From assembly GCA_937895695.1 (NCBI GenBank), contig CALBLM010000279.1, positions 1 to 7,380 of the forward strand: a DNA stretch of 7,380 nucleotides. The letters are read 5' to 3'. Positions 1 to 6,523 of the stretch are shown piece after piece. The stretch is from an uncultured Megasphaera sp. Its GTDB lineage: Bacteria; Bacillota; Negativicutes; Veillonellales; Megasphaeraceae. Each line of letters starts with the position of its first letter. The stretch's first letter is position 1. The notes under the pieces are model-generated. The model made no database searches and was not told the origin of the DNA. It worked only from the letters and a program-made list of their open reading frames with translations. Both the position numbers and the translations under genes were made by a program.

Positions 1-2
1 AA

Positions 3-36
3 GGGGTCTTGTGAATACGGATGTCCACAAGACCCC
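3..36 (-). terminator. Long hairpin downstream of the EamA gene, probable intrinsic terminator cut by the window edge
   Basis: Two perfectly complementary 11-base arms (3-13 GGGGTCTTGTG and 26-36 CACAAGACCCC) flank a 12-base loop. On the minus strand the hairpin begins 36 bases after the transporter stop codon and is followed by TT before the window ends, so the expected U-tract cannot be fully seen. On the plus strand the hairpin is followed by AACATTTATT, which is a poor U-tract, so a minus-strand terminator for the transporter is the better reading. It could also be shared with a gene beyond the left edge. Confidence 0.55.
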
Positions 37-72
37 AACATTTATTATAGAACCTTTTTTATTCTTATCGTA

Positions 73-963
73 TTACATTTCTTTTTTAGCGATTATTAAA
101 AATACGGTTGTAATAATGCAGATAAAACCAATAATTTCTACAAGTGTAAAAGGCGTTTTTAAACAAATAGCGGAAAGGGTGGAAGCTACAACGGGTTCTA
201 AGGTGCCAATTAAAGTTGCTTTCATTGGTCCGATCAAACGAATTCCTTGAATAAATGCAGAAAATGAAACAACCGTACCAATAATAATGATAAAGGCAAT
301 AGCAAGCCAACCATATATATCTAGAGTTGGTGTTAATGTCCAAATTTGTGTTAGTAGTGAAAAAATAGTTCCGCCAATAATCATGCCGAGAGAATTAACG
401 GGAGGTGCACCCCATTGGCTGGCTATTCCTTGGGAAAGCAAGGGATAGACTAATGCTCCTAATGCGGATAAAAGGCCCCATTTTAAGCCAGAAGGCGATA
501 AAACCATTGTAGCGTAATTACCATTAGTGGCAACTAAATATACTCCAATGACAGCTAAAATGACGGAAATAATTTCTCGTAAGGATGGTTTTCTATGAAA
601 TCGAATGGCTAAGTAAAGTGACATGAATACAACACTTAACGTTTGCAGTACCGTTGCTGTACCGGAATTAGAATTTTGAATAGCTGTTAAGTATGCATAT
701 TGACAAAAAAGAAGTCCAAAAATGGAGAAGATAAGTAAATGGCGTAAACTGATGGGATCGCATAGAATACCTTTAAATTGGGCATGTTTTTTTGGAAAAA
801 ATATAATGAATAAGATCAGCCCAGCGGTAACCATACGAATCGCTGTTAGCCAAGAAGGATCAACGGGATAATGCATAAAGAGAAATTGGCTGACGACACC
901 ATTAATACCCCAGGTCATAGCACCAGCCATGCAACATAATATGCCTCGATACGATGTAGACAT
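73..963 (-). CDS. EamA/DMT-superfamily transporter (10 TM)
   Basis: This 296-residue integral membrane protein of the drug/metabolite transporter superfamily has two EamA repeats, roughly residues 5-146 and 157-292. Hydrophobic segments alternate with short polar loops in a way that fits ten membrane helices, for example around 8-28, 38-56, 73-92, 101-120, 129-146 and 270-291. The segment GPMKATLIGTLEPVVAS (residues 245-261) is a typical second-repeat EamA signature with the LEPV motif, and the protein ends in a short basic tail (AKKEM), as is common. Length is normal for the family. The start is supported by AAGGAGGT six bases before the ATG. Family members export amino acids, metabolites or drugs, or import sugars and nucleotides; the substrate cannot be read from this sequence. 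It follows gltB in the same direction but is separated from it by a strong terminator and has its own promoter candidate, so it is probably an independent unit. Confidence 0.93.
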   Translation of the reverse strand: MSTSYRGILCCMAGAMTWGINGVVSQFLFMHYPVDPSWLTAIRMVTAGLILFIIFFPKKHAQFKGILCDPISLRHLLIFSIFGLLFCQYAYLTAIQNSNSGTATVLQTLSVVFMSLYLAIRFHRKPSLREIISVILAVIGVYLVATNGNYATMVLSPSGLKWGLLSALGALVYPLLSQGIASQWGAPPVNSLGMIIGGTIFSLLTQIWTLTPTLDIYGWLAIAFIIIIGTVVSFSAFIQGIRLIGPMKATLIGTLEPVVASTLSAICLKTPFTLVEIIGFICIITTVFLIIAKKEM

Positions 964-994
964 AATTGACCTCCTTTATAAAATTATGTCTATC

Positions 995-1023
995 AGTATA
1001 TCATATCTATATGAAGATGAAAA
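995..1023 (-). promoter_or_regulatory. Candidate sigma-A-type promoter of the EamA transporter
   Basis: On the minus strand, TTTTCA (1023-1018, four of six matches to TTGACA) and TATACT (1000-995, five of six to TATAAT) are 17 bases apart. This would start transcription near 988, giving a leader of about 25 bases before the ATG at 963, with a strong AAGGAGGT (976-969). The -35 lies directly beside the U-tract of the gltB terminator, so the 110-base gap is compactly used. The spacer contains the imperfect palindrome CATATAGATATG, for which I see no known regulator. Confidence 0.5.
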
Positions 1024-1024
1024 T

Positions 1025-1058
1025 AAAAAAACAAAAATCCCTCTTGAAAGAGGGATTT
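1025..1058 (-). terminator. Intrinsic terminator of gltB
   Basis: A perfect 10-base-pair stem (AAATCCCTCT at 1035-1044 with AGAGGGATTT at 1049-1058) closes a four-base loop. On the minus strand it is followed by TTG and a run of seven T (1031-1025), a strong rho-independent terminator. It lies 15 bases after the gltB stop codon. The plus strand also shows CG plus five T after the stem, but no plus-strand gene needs it. Confidence 0.9.
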
Positions 1059-1073
1059 CGTTTTTCATACATA

Positions 1074-4000
1074 TTATTTAGTTTTACCGTGTTTCTTTTC
1101 AAAGGCAATCATATGGGCTTCTGCATCATTATGGCCTTCAGCAACAGCTTGTGCAATGAGTGCAACCATTTCTTCATAGGCTTCTGGAATGACTTTGGTA
1201 ATGTGTTTGATTGTTTCATCCCAGTTTTCTAAGAGCATATGCCCCAGATTACTATCAGTGTAAGCGACATGTTTTTCGAGCATCGATTTCACGGCTAATT
1301 GTTCATCTGGATCGGTTACATCTTCTAGTTTAACTAAATCCGTATTGCATTTGCCTGGTTCTAAATCATATACATATGCAATACCACCAGACATACCGGC
1401 AGCAAAGTTACGCCCTGTGTGACCTAAGATGAGGACACGACCGCCCGTCATATATTCACAGCCATGATTGCCAACGCCTTCGACAACAGCATTGATGCCA
1501 CTGTTGCGGACGCAGAATCGTTCACCAGCTGTACCGTTAATATAGGCTTCACCGCTGGTTGCGCCATAGAAAGCGACGTTGCCGATGATGATATTATCTT
1601 CAGCAGGGAAGATGGATTCACGTGGTGGATAAACGATGATTTTACCACCGGACAATCCTTTGCCGACATAATCATTAGCATCGCCTTCAAGCGATAAAGT
1701 CAAGCCTTTTGGGATAAATGCGCCAAAGCTTTGACCGGCAGAGCCGACGAAGGACAATTTAATCGTATCTTCCGGCAAGCCGTTTTCGCCATATCGTTTG
1801 GTAATTTCACTGCCAAGCAGTGTCCCTGTGACGCGGTCTGTATTTTTAATGCGCAGACGAGCACGAATATGTTTTTGCTTTTCTAATGCTGGACGGCACA
1901 TGCGAACCAATTTTGCCATATCCAAGGTGGTATTGATTTGATGGTCCTGAGGTGTTGTAAAATGATGACTTAGGCTGGCATCTGTATACGGACGGAATAA
2001 GAGGTTCTTCAGGTTTACTGTACCAGCTTTCCAGTTTTGCGGTGTTTGTTTTTGTACGAGGCAGTCATAGCGACCGACCATATCATCAATACTATGGAAA
2101 CCAAGACGAGCCATGATTTCACGCAGATCTTGTGCGACAAAACGCATAAAGTTGATGATATATTCCGGTTTACCTTTAAATCGTTTACGCAGTTTTTCAT
2201 TTTGTGTGCAAACGCCATACGGGCAGGTATTGAGATGGCAGACACGCAGCATATGGCAGCCAATTGCCAATAGTGGTGCTGTACCAAAACCAAAGATTTC
2301 TGCCCCAAAGAGTGCAGCGATAGCGACATCGCGGCCTGTTAGGAGCTTGCCGTCTACTTCCAGCGTAACACGGTCGCGAAGCTGGTTGAGAAGCAAGGTT
2401 TGTTGTACTTCAGAAAGACCGATTTCCCAAGGAAGACCGGCGTGACGAAGACTGGTTCTTGGAGAAGCTCCGGTACCGCCGTCATAACCGCTAACGACGA
2501 TATCATCAGCTTTGGCTTTGACGACACCGGCGGCAATAGTACCGATACCGGCACCGGCAGTCAGTTTAACGCCGACACGAGCATCGCGGTTGGCATTTTT
2601 TAAATCAAAAATGAGTTCTGCCAAATCTTCAATGGAATATACGTCATGATGAGGCGGTGGAGAAATTAATGCGACACCGGTTGTTGCATGGCGTGTTTTA
2701 GCAATATCTGGGTATACCTTGCTTCCCGGTAAATGACCACCTTCGCCTGGTTTTGCGCCTTGAGAGCATTTAATCTGTAGTTCATCCGCATGGATTAGAT
2801 AATTGCTCGTTACACCAAAGCGAGCCGAAGCGACCTGTTTGATTTTATCATTCGTTTCTGTATTGAAGCGATCCGATGTTTCGCCGCCTTCACCGGTATT
2901 GCTCATGCCACCGAGACGATTCATAGCAGTGGCAACACATTCATGCGCTTCTTTACTGAGAGCACCATAACTCATTGCACCGGTACGGAAGCGTTTAACG
3001 ATGGAATCGACCGATTCAACTTCTTCAATAGGAATACTGCAGCCAGCAGGATAATCAAAGTCAAGGAGATCACGAAGACGGAAAACAGATTGGGTATTGA
3101 CGTGTGCCGCATATTCTCTATATGTTGCATAATCATTGGTTTTAACGGCTTTTTGTAAAAGTTGTACCGTTTCAGGATCAATAATATGTGGCTGACCGCC
3201 TTTATGATACTGATAAAAATCGCCACGTTCCAATTTTTCATCCGAACTGTATGCCGATTCATGGCGAAGGGCATTTTCTTTGGCAATTTCTTTGATGCCA
3301 ACTCCTTCGATACGAGACGGTGTGTTGCAGAAATATTTATTGATGACATCCTGTTGAATACCAACGGCTTCAAAAATTTGCGCGCCGTGATAGCTGTGGA
3401 CCGTTGAAATACCCATTTTGGACATAACAGCTAAGATTCCTTTGACAGCGGCATTCAAATAATTGGCTTTAGCCGTTTCATAATTCATTTTGCCCAGTTT
3501 TTTCTTGGCAATCAGTTCTTTAATGGATTCCAGGGCAATATACGGGTTGATAGCTGTAATACCGTAGCCAATCAAGGTACAGAAATGATGTACTTCGCGC
3601 GGTTCGCCAGATTCCAAAATTAAACCGACGTCAGATCGTACGGTTTGGCGGATTAAGTAATGGTGAAGTGCTGCAGATGCCAGCAATGCCGGAATAGCTG
3701 CCATGCGGGAGTTAACGCCGCGGTCTGATAAAACGAGAATATTGGCACCATTTTTAATGGCTTTTAAGGCATCAATACACAACGATTCAATAGCTGTTTC
3801 CATGCCTTCGGCACCGCTGTTTACCGGATACAGCATCGATAAGGTAGCTGTACGCAGTTTATCTGTCATGAGTGACTTAATGACGGCCATTTGTTCATTA
3901 GTCAAAATTGGCGTTTTTAAATATAAGGCAGCCGTTGTCGCTTCATTGGGGTCCATAATATTAGCAACGTTGCCAGCCATAACGGCCGTAGACATAACAA

Positions 4001-5630
4001 CATTTTCACGAACGCCATCAATAGCCGGGTTGGTAACTTGGGCAAAGTTTTCTTTAAAATAGTCATATAATAACTGTGGTTTGTCATTCAACACGGCTAA
4101 AGGTACATCGACCCCCATGGAATCAATGGCATGTTTGCCATCGCGAGCCATGGGCAGAATGACTTTATCCATGTCTTCTTGGGTATATCCGAATACTTTT
4201 TCCTGTTCTTTCAGGTCATATGGGATAATCGAATCATTGGTGGCAATATTTTGCGTTGACATCAAATCATCTAAGTTGACGATGTGTTCTTTATACCAGT
4301 CATGATATGGATGTTCTGTTGCAATCTGATGTTTGATTTCATCATCATCAATAATACGTTGTTGTTTCGTATCGACGAGAAGCATCTTGCCCGGTTCTAA
4401 ACGACCTTTGTAAAGAATGTCTTCTGGCGGGATATTGACGACACCAACTTCAGAGCTGGCAATTACGCGGTCATTGCGGGTTACATAGTATCGTGCCGGA
4501 CGCAGACCGTTGCGGTCGAGCATACCGCCGATAACGGTGCCGTCGCAGAAACCGATAGCTGCCGGGCCGTCCCAAGGTTCCAACATGAAGTTGTGGTACC
4601 GATAAAAATCGCGCTTTTCTTCACTCATCAGCGGATCCCGTTCCCACGGTTCAGGAATCATCATCATCATCGCATGAGGAAGAGAATGGCCTGTCATATA
4701 TAAATATTCCAAGCAGTTATCAAACATAGAAGAGTCACTGCCGGTAGCATCGACGACAGGAAATACTTTTTCCATATCGGGGAAGAATTCGGATTTTGAT
4801 TTACTTTCACGAGCGTTTAGCCAGTTGATATTGCCTTGAATGGTGTTGATTTCGCCATTGTGGACGATATAACGGTTCGGATGAGCTCGCGCCCAGCTTG
4901 GGAAGGTATTCGTACTAAAACGGGAATGGACAAGGGCCATGGCCGTCGTAAAATCAAGGTCCGATAAATCCAAATAGAAATGACGAAGCTGTACGGATGT
5001 CAGCATGCCTTTATAGACAATTGTTTTGGAAGAGAGACTGGCAATATAAAAATCTGTCCCTTTTTCTTGGCTTGGCGGAACAATGGCTTTTTCGGCCAAT
5101 TTACGAATAATATATAATTTGCGTTCAAAGTCCATTTGTGTTTTAAGGTCTGGACTTTTTTTGATAAAGACTTGGAGAAAATGAGGACGTATCGTTTTGG
5201 CAATGCTGCCGATTAAGCTTTCGTCAACCGGAACATCACGCCAGCCGAGAATGGTTAAACCTTCAGAACGGACGATTTTTTCAAAAGCTTCCATCTGTTT
5301 TTTGCGGAAGCTTTCATAACGATGGGCAAAAATCATGCCGACACCGTATTCTCCTTCGTCTGGCAGAGAAAAACCTAATACTTCGCATTCGCGACAGAAA
5401 AATTGATGCGGAATTTGTACTAATATACCGGCACCATCACCACTTTTGGCATCGGCACCTTCTGCGCCGCGGTGTTTCAGGTTTTCCAAAATAGTTAAGG
5501 CATCATCAATAATGTCATATGATTTTTTTCCTTTTATATTTACGACAAAGCCAATACCGCAGGCATCATGTTCGAATGAGGGATCATACATCCCTTGCGG
5601 AGCTGGTAAGTCGCGCAGCTTTTTCAGCAT
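1074..5630 (-). CDS. gltB: Glutamate synthase, large (alpha) subunit
   Basis: Catalyses the amide transfer from glutamine to 2-oxoglutarate, producing two glutamates (GOGAT step of ammonia assimilation, cytoplasmic). The 1518-residue product has the full domain order: a 23-residue propeptide, then class II glutamine amidotransferase from the predicted N-terminal nucleophile Cys24 (HDACGIGF) to about 430, with the conserved HSRFSTNTFPSW (235-246) and HNGE (257-260); central domain about 470-770; FMN-binding synthase domain about 820-1190 with GAKPGEGGHLPGSK and SGYDGGTGASPRTS; a 3Fe-4S CX5CX4C motif (Cys1125, Cys1131, Cys1136); and the GXGXG beta-helix domain about 1270-1460. The region after NTGEGGE (911-917) lacks the roughly 25-residue ferredoxin loop of plant and cyanobacterial Fd-GOGAT, so it resembles the NAD(P)H-type alpha subunit; Bacillus calls this gene gltA. 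The reading frame extends upstream to 5738, but the start is placed at 5630 because AAAGGAGGAA precedes it and a promoter and hairpin occupy the upstream part. No gltD is adjacent. Transcription probably starts near 5703 and may be attenuated. Confidence 0.98.
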   Translation of the reverse strand: MLKKLRDLPAPQGMYDPSFEHDACGIGFVVNIKGKKSYDIIDDALTILENLKHRGAEGADAKSGDGAGILVQIPHQFFCRECEVLGFSLPDEGEYGVGMIFAHRYESFRKKQMEAFEKIVRSEGLTILGWRDVPVDESLIGSIAKTIRPHFLQVFIKKSPDLKTQMDFERKLYIIRKLAEKAIVPPSQEKGTDFYIASLSSKTIVYKGMLTSVQLRHFYLDLSDLDFTTAMALVHSRFSTNTFPSWARAHPNRYIVHNGEINTIQGNINWLNARESKSKSEFFPDMEKVFPVVDATGSDSSMFDNCLEYLYMTGHSLPHAMMMMIPEPWERDPLMSEEKRDFYRYHNFMLEPWDGPAAIGFCDGTVIGGMLDRNGLRPARYYVTRNDRVIASSEVGVVNIPPEDILYKGRLEPGKMLLVDTKQQRIIDDDEIKHQIATEHPYHDWYKEHIVNLDDLMSTQNIATNDSIIPYDLKEQEKVFGYTQEDMDKVILPMARDGKHAIDSMGVDVPLAVLNDKPQLLYDYFKENFAQVTNPAIDGVRENVVMSTAVMAGNVANIMDPNEATTAALYLKTPILTNEQMAVIKSLMTDKLRTATLSMLYPVNSGAEGMETAIESLCIDALKAIKNGANILVLSDRGVNSRMAAIPALLASAALHHYLIRQTVRSDVGLILESGEPREVHHFCTLIGYGITAINPYIALESIKELIAKKKLGKMNYETAKANYLNAAVKGILAVMSKMGISTVHSYHGAQIFEAVGIQQDVINKYFCNTPSRIEGVGIKEIAKENALRHESAYSSDEKLERGDFYQYHKGGQPHIIDPETVQLLQKAVKTNDYATYREYAAHVNTQSVFRLRDLLDFDYPAGCSIPIEEVESVDSIVKRFRTGAMSYGALSKEAHECVATAMNRLGGMSNTGEGGETSDRFNTETNDKIKQVASARFGVTSNYLIHADELQIKCSQGAKPGEGGHLPGSKVYPDIAKTRHATTGVALISPPPHHDVYSIEDLAELIFDLKNANRDARVGVKLTAGAGIGTIAAGVVKAKADDIVVSGYDGGTGASPRTSLRHAGLPWEIGLSEVQQTLLLNQLRDRVTLEVDGKLLTGRDVAIAALFGAEIFGFGTAPLLAIGCHMLRVCHLNTCPYGVCTQNEKLRKRFKGKPEYIINFMRFVAQDLREIMARLGFHSIDDMVGRYDCLVQKQTPQNWKAGTVNLKNLLFRPYTDASLSHHFTTPQDHQINTTLDMAKLVRMCRPALEKQKHIRARLRIKNTDRVTGTLLGSEITKRYGENGLPEDTIKLSFVGSAGQSFGAFIPKGLTLSLEGDANDYVGKGLSGGKIIVYPPRESIFPAEDNIIIGNVAFYGATSGEAYINGTAGERFCVRNSGINAVVEGVGNHGCEYMTGGRVLILGHTGRNFAAGMSGGIAYVYDLEPGKCNTDLVKLEDVTDPDEQLAVKSMLEKHVAYTDSNLGHMLLENWDETIKHITKVIPEAYEEMVALIAQAVAEGHNDAEAHMIAFEKKHGKTK

Positions 5631-5636
5631 CGCAGT

Positions 5637-5646
5637 TCCTCCTTTT
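5637..5646 (-). promoter_or_regulatory. Ribosome binding site that fixes the gltB start
   Basis: AAAGGAGGAA on the minus strand contains a perfect AGGAGG (5643-5638), seven bases before the ATG at 5630. This decides between the ATG at 5630 and the longer open frame starting at 5738. The longer form would add 36 residues unrelated to the family and would overlap the promoter. Confidence 0.93.
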
Positions 5647-5653
5647 ATCAATG

Positions 5654-5692
5654 AAAAAACGAGCCTGAATGCACGTGCAATGCTAGGCTCGT
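5654..5692 (-). promoter_or_regulatory. Terminator-like hairpin in the gltB leader (candidate attenuator)
   Basis: On the minus strand, an 8-base-pair perfect stem ACGAGCCT (5692-5685) with AGGCTCGT (5666-5659) is followed immediately by a T-run (5659-5654). The 18-base interior contains a 10-base palindrome TGCACGTGCA (5679-5670) that could form a secondary helix or bind a protein as DNA. This has the shape of an intrinsic terminator, but it lies downstream of the promoter and only 23 bases ahead of the gltB start codon, with the ribosome binding site in that interval. There is no room for another promoter, so every gltB transcript must cross it. It therefore looks like a conditional terminator, or less likely a leaky terminator of upstream transcription. 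The antiterminating signal is unknown. Confidence 0.7.
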
Positions 5693-5709
5693 ATAACAGG
5701 TTGTATATG

Positions 5710-5738
5710 ATTATAAACAATTTATGAATAAAATGCAA
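5710..5738 (-). promoter_or_regulatory. Candidate sigma-A promoter of gltB
   Basis: The minus strand carries a perfect -10 box TATAAT (5715-5710) preceded by a 17-base spacer and a weak -35 box TTGCAT (5738-5733, matching only the TTG of TTGACA). Transcription would begin near 5703, giving a leader of about 72 bases before the gltB start. The weak -35 suggests that an activator may help. The surrounding sequence is very AT-rich, so the -35 choice is less certain than the -10. Confidence 0.65.
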
Positions 5739-5781
5739 TAACTTTTCAAAAATAAATAAAGGTTAATCTTAAAATTTCTTA

Positions 5782-5811
5782 ATAAAATACTCTATTTTCC
5801 CAGTATTTTAT
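5782..5811 (-). repeat. AT-rich inverted repeat at the end of the UDG-like gene, possible weak terminator
   Basis: Ten-base arms ATAAAATACT (minus 5811-5802) and AGTATTTTAT (5791-5782) flank a 10-base loop GGGAAAATAG. The left arm overlaps the stop codon at 5810-5808. The right arm contains TTTT, but no continuing U-tract follows and the stem is almost all A:T, so termination would be weak. It is the only terminator candidate for the upstream glycosyltransferase/UDG operon before the gltB promoter. Confidence 0.4.
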
Positions 5812-6509
5812 AAAGTTATACGATTTATCCATTGGGCGAATTGTTGGCGAAACAGGCTGGCCCCACCATTGGCAGGATGACGCATCGTTATAACCGGAAT
5901 GGATGCGTTTTCCAGCATTTGGGTAGATTTACGTCCGATAGCTCCAATTACAATATCTGAACGACAAAGAGACAGTAATTCTTTGGTATACATAAGGCCG
6001 TCGGTAATTTCAGTATCTGTCGGCGTGCGGTTACTAAAAGGAGTCGTGGACTTGTGGGGATGAAAGGGAAATATATTCCATAACAGTACATCTTCCGGTT
6101 GCAGGCCGTTGTCAAGAATAGCCCCCCAAACATAGGTGTCTGTCGGTTCATTCATCCCGTGAAGCCGTTGGGGATTGCTGGTCATGTACACACAATCGGG
6201 ATGGCTGGTGCGCATGCCGTCATAACCCAACACCATGCGACTATGGACTTGTTTATGTGCATTGAGCAGCATGCGTTCGCACGTAATGGCAATACCGCTG
6301 AAGCGGCAGCCTTGATAGCCGGCAGCTTCAGCAACTAAGACATAACGGGCTTTGGCAATGCGCAGCTGCAGATAATCATGCAGCTGCCTGCACCGGATAG
6401 CCGGTGCCTGCGGTCCGATATCACAGCGGGTATCGTAATCGTGCCAGGGGTTGAATACATTCGTTCCTTGGTATTGTTTGAGATGGTGTATAAATGTTTC
6501 GATAGTCAT
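5808..6509 (-). CDS. Uracil-DNA glycosylase superfamily protein (UDG-like)
   Basis: The 233-residue soluble protein has the pattern of a UDG-superfamily fold. The first motif region is VLVAEAAGYQGCRFSGIAIT (residues 57-76), comparable to the GEAPG...G.PF motif of family 4/5 enzymes. A middle strand reads LLWNIFPFHPH (142-152), and DIVIGAIGRKSTQML (185-199) leads to the C-terminal MRHPANGG (209-216), which corresponds to the HPS-type DNA-intercalation motif. Such enzymes remove uracil or related damaged bases from DNA by cleaving the N-glycosidic bond. This subfamily is poorly characterised, so activity is inferred from fold only. The N-terminal CX2C expected for an Fe-S-containing family 4 or 5 enzyme is absent; single cysteines occur at 29, 40, 68, 77, 106 and 182. 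The ATG at 6509 is preceded by TAGGAG overlapping the stop of the preceding gene, supporting coupled expression. A role in DNA repair or in handling a nucleotide-like substrate are both possible. Confidence 0.8.
   Translation of the reverse strand: MTIETFIHHLKQYQGTNVFNPWHDYDTRCDIGPQAPAIRCRQLHDYLQLRIAKARYVLVAEAAGYQGCRFSGIAITCERMLLNAHKQVHSRMVLGYDGMRTSHPDCVYMTSNPQRLHGMNEPTDTYVWGAILDNGLQPEDVLLWNIFPFHPHKSTTPFSNRTPTDTEITDGLMYTKELLSLCRSDIVIGAIGRKSTQMLENASIPVITMRHPANGGASLFRQQFAQWINRITL
6362..6407. repeat. Two adjacent hairpins inside the UDG-like coding region
   Basis: GCAGCTGCA (6362-6370) and TGCAGCTGC (6379-6387) form a 9-base-pair stem with an 8-base loop. Two bases later GCACCGG (6390-6396) and CCGGTGC (6401-6407) form a 7-base-pair stem with an ATAG loop. 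Both lie in the codons for residues about 35-50 and so would form in the mRNA 100-150 bases after the start. They may simply reflect codon choice (APAIRCRQLHDYLQLR), and no function is known. Confidence 0.6.
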
Positions 6510-6517
6510 GAAAGCAT

Positions 6518-6523
6518 CTCCTA
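6518..6523 (-). promoter_or_regulatory. Ribosome binding site of the UDG-like gene overlapping the upstream stop codon
   Basis: TAGGAG on the minus strand (6523-6518) begins with the TAG stop codon of the glycosyltransferase gene and sits eight bases before the ATG at 6509. The overlap is typical of translational coupling in an operon and supports the 6509 start. Confidence 0.8.

Noticed and set aside
966..1232. Plus-strand open frame across the gltB terminator and 3' end
   Set aside because: It runs through a terminator and antisense to the conserved GltB C-terminus. It has no convincing ribosome binding site and no recognisable protein features. Other plus-strand frames in the window are the same kind of shadow.
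4658..4672. Trinucleotide repeat in gltB (four consecutive Met codons, residues 321-324)
   Set aside because: Met-rich sequence before IPEPW is usual at this position in the family, and four repeats are too few to suggest phase variation.
5646..5676. Short leader peptide in the gltB leader (GTG start, about eight codons ending at TGA)
   Set aside because: There is no ribosome binding site before the GTG, no run of regulatory codons for glutamate or glutamine, and the frame lies within the hairpin.
5631..5703. T-box, glutamine riboswitch or ANTAR-type leader for gltB
   Set aside because: No T-box sequence, no recognisable glutamine-riboswitch core and no paired hexaloop hairpins are visible, and the leader is too short for these elements if the mapped promoter is right.
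5631..5738. N-terminal extension of gltB starting at 5738
   Set aside because: The first 36 codons include the -10 box, the leader hairpin and the ribosome binding site, and the added residues do not look like a GltB propeptide. The ATG at 5630 has a strong ribosome binding site and gives a normal 23-residue propeptide before Cys24.
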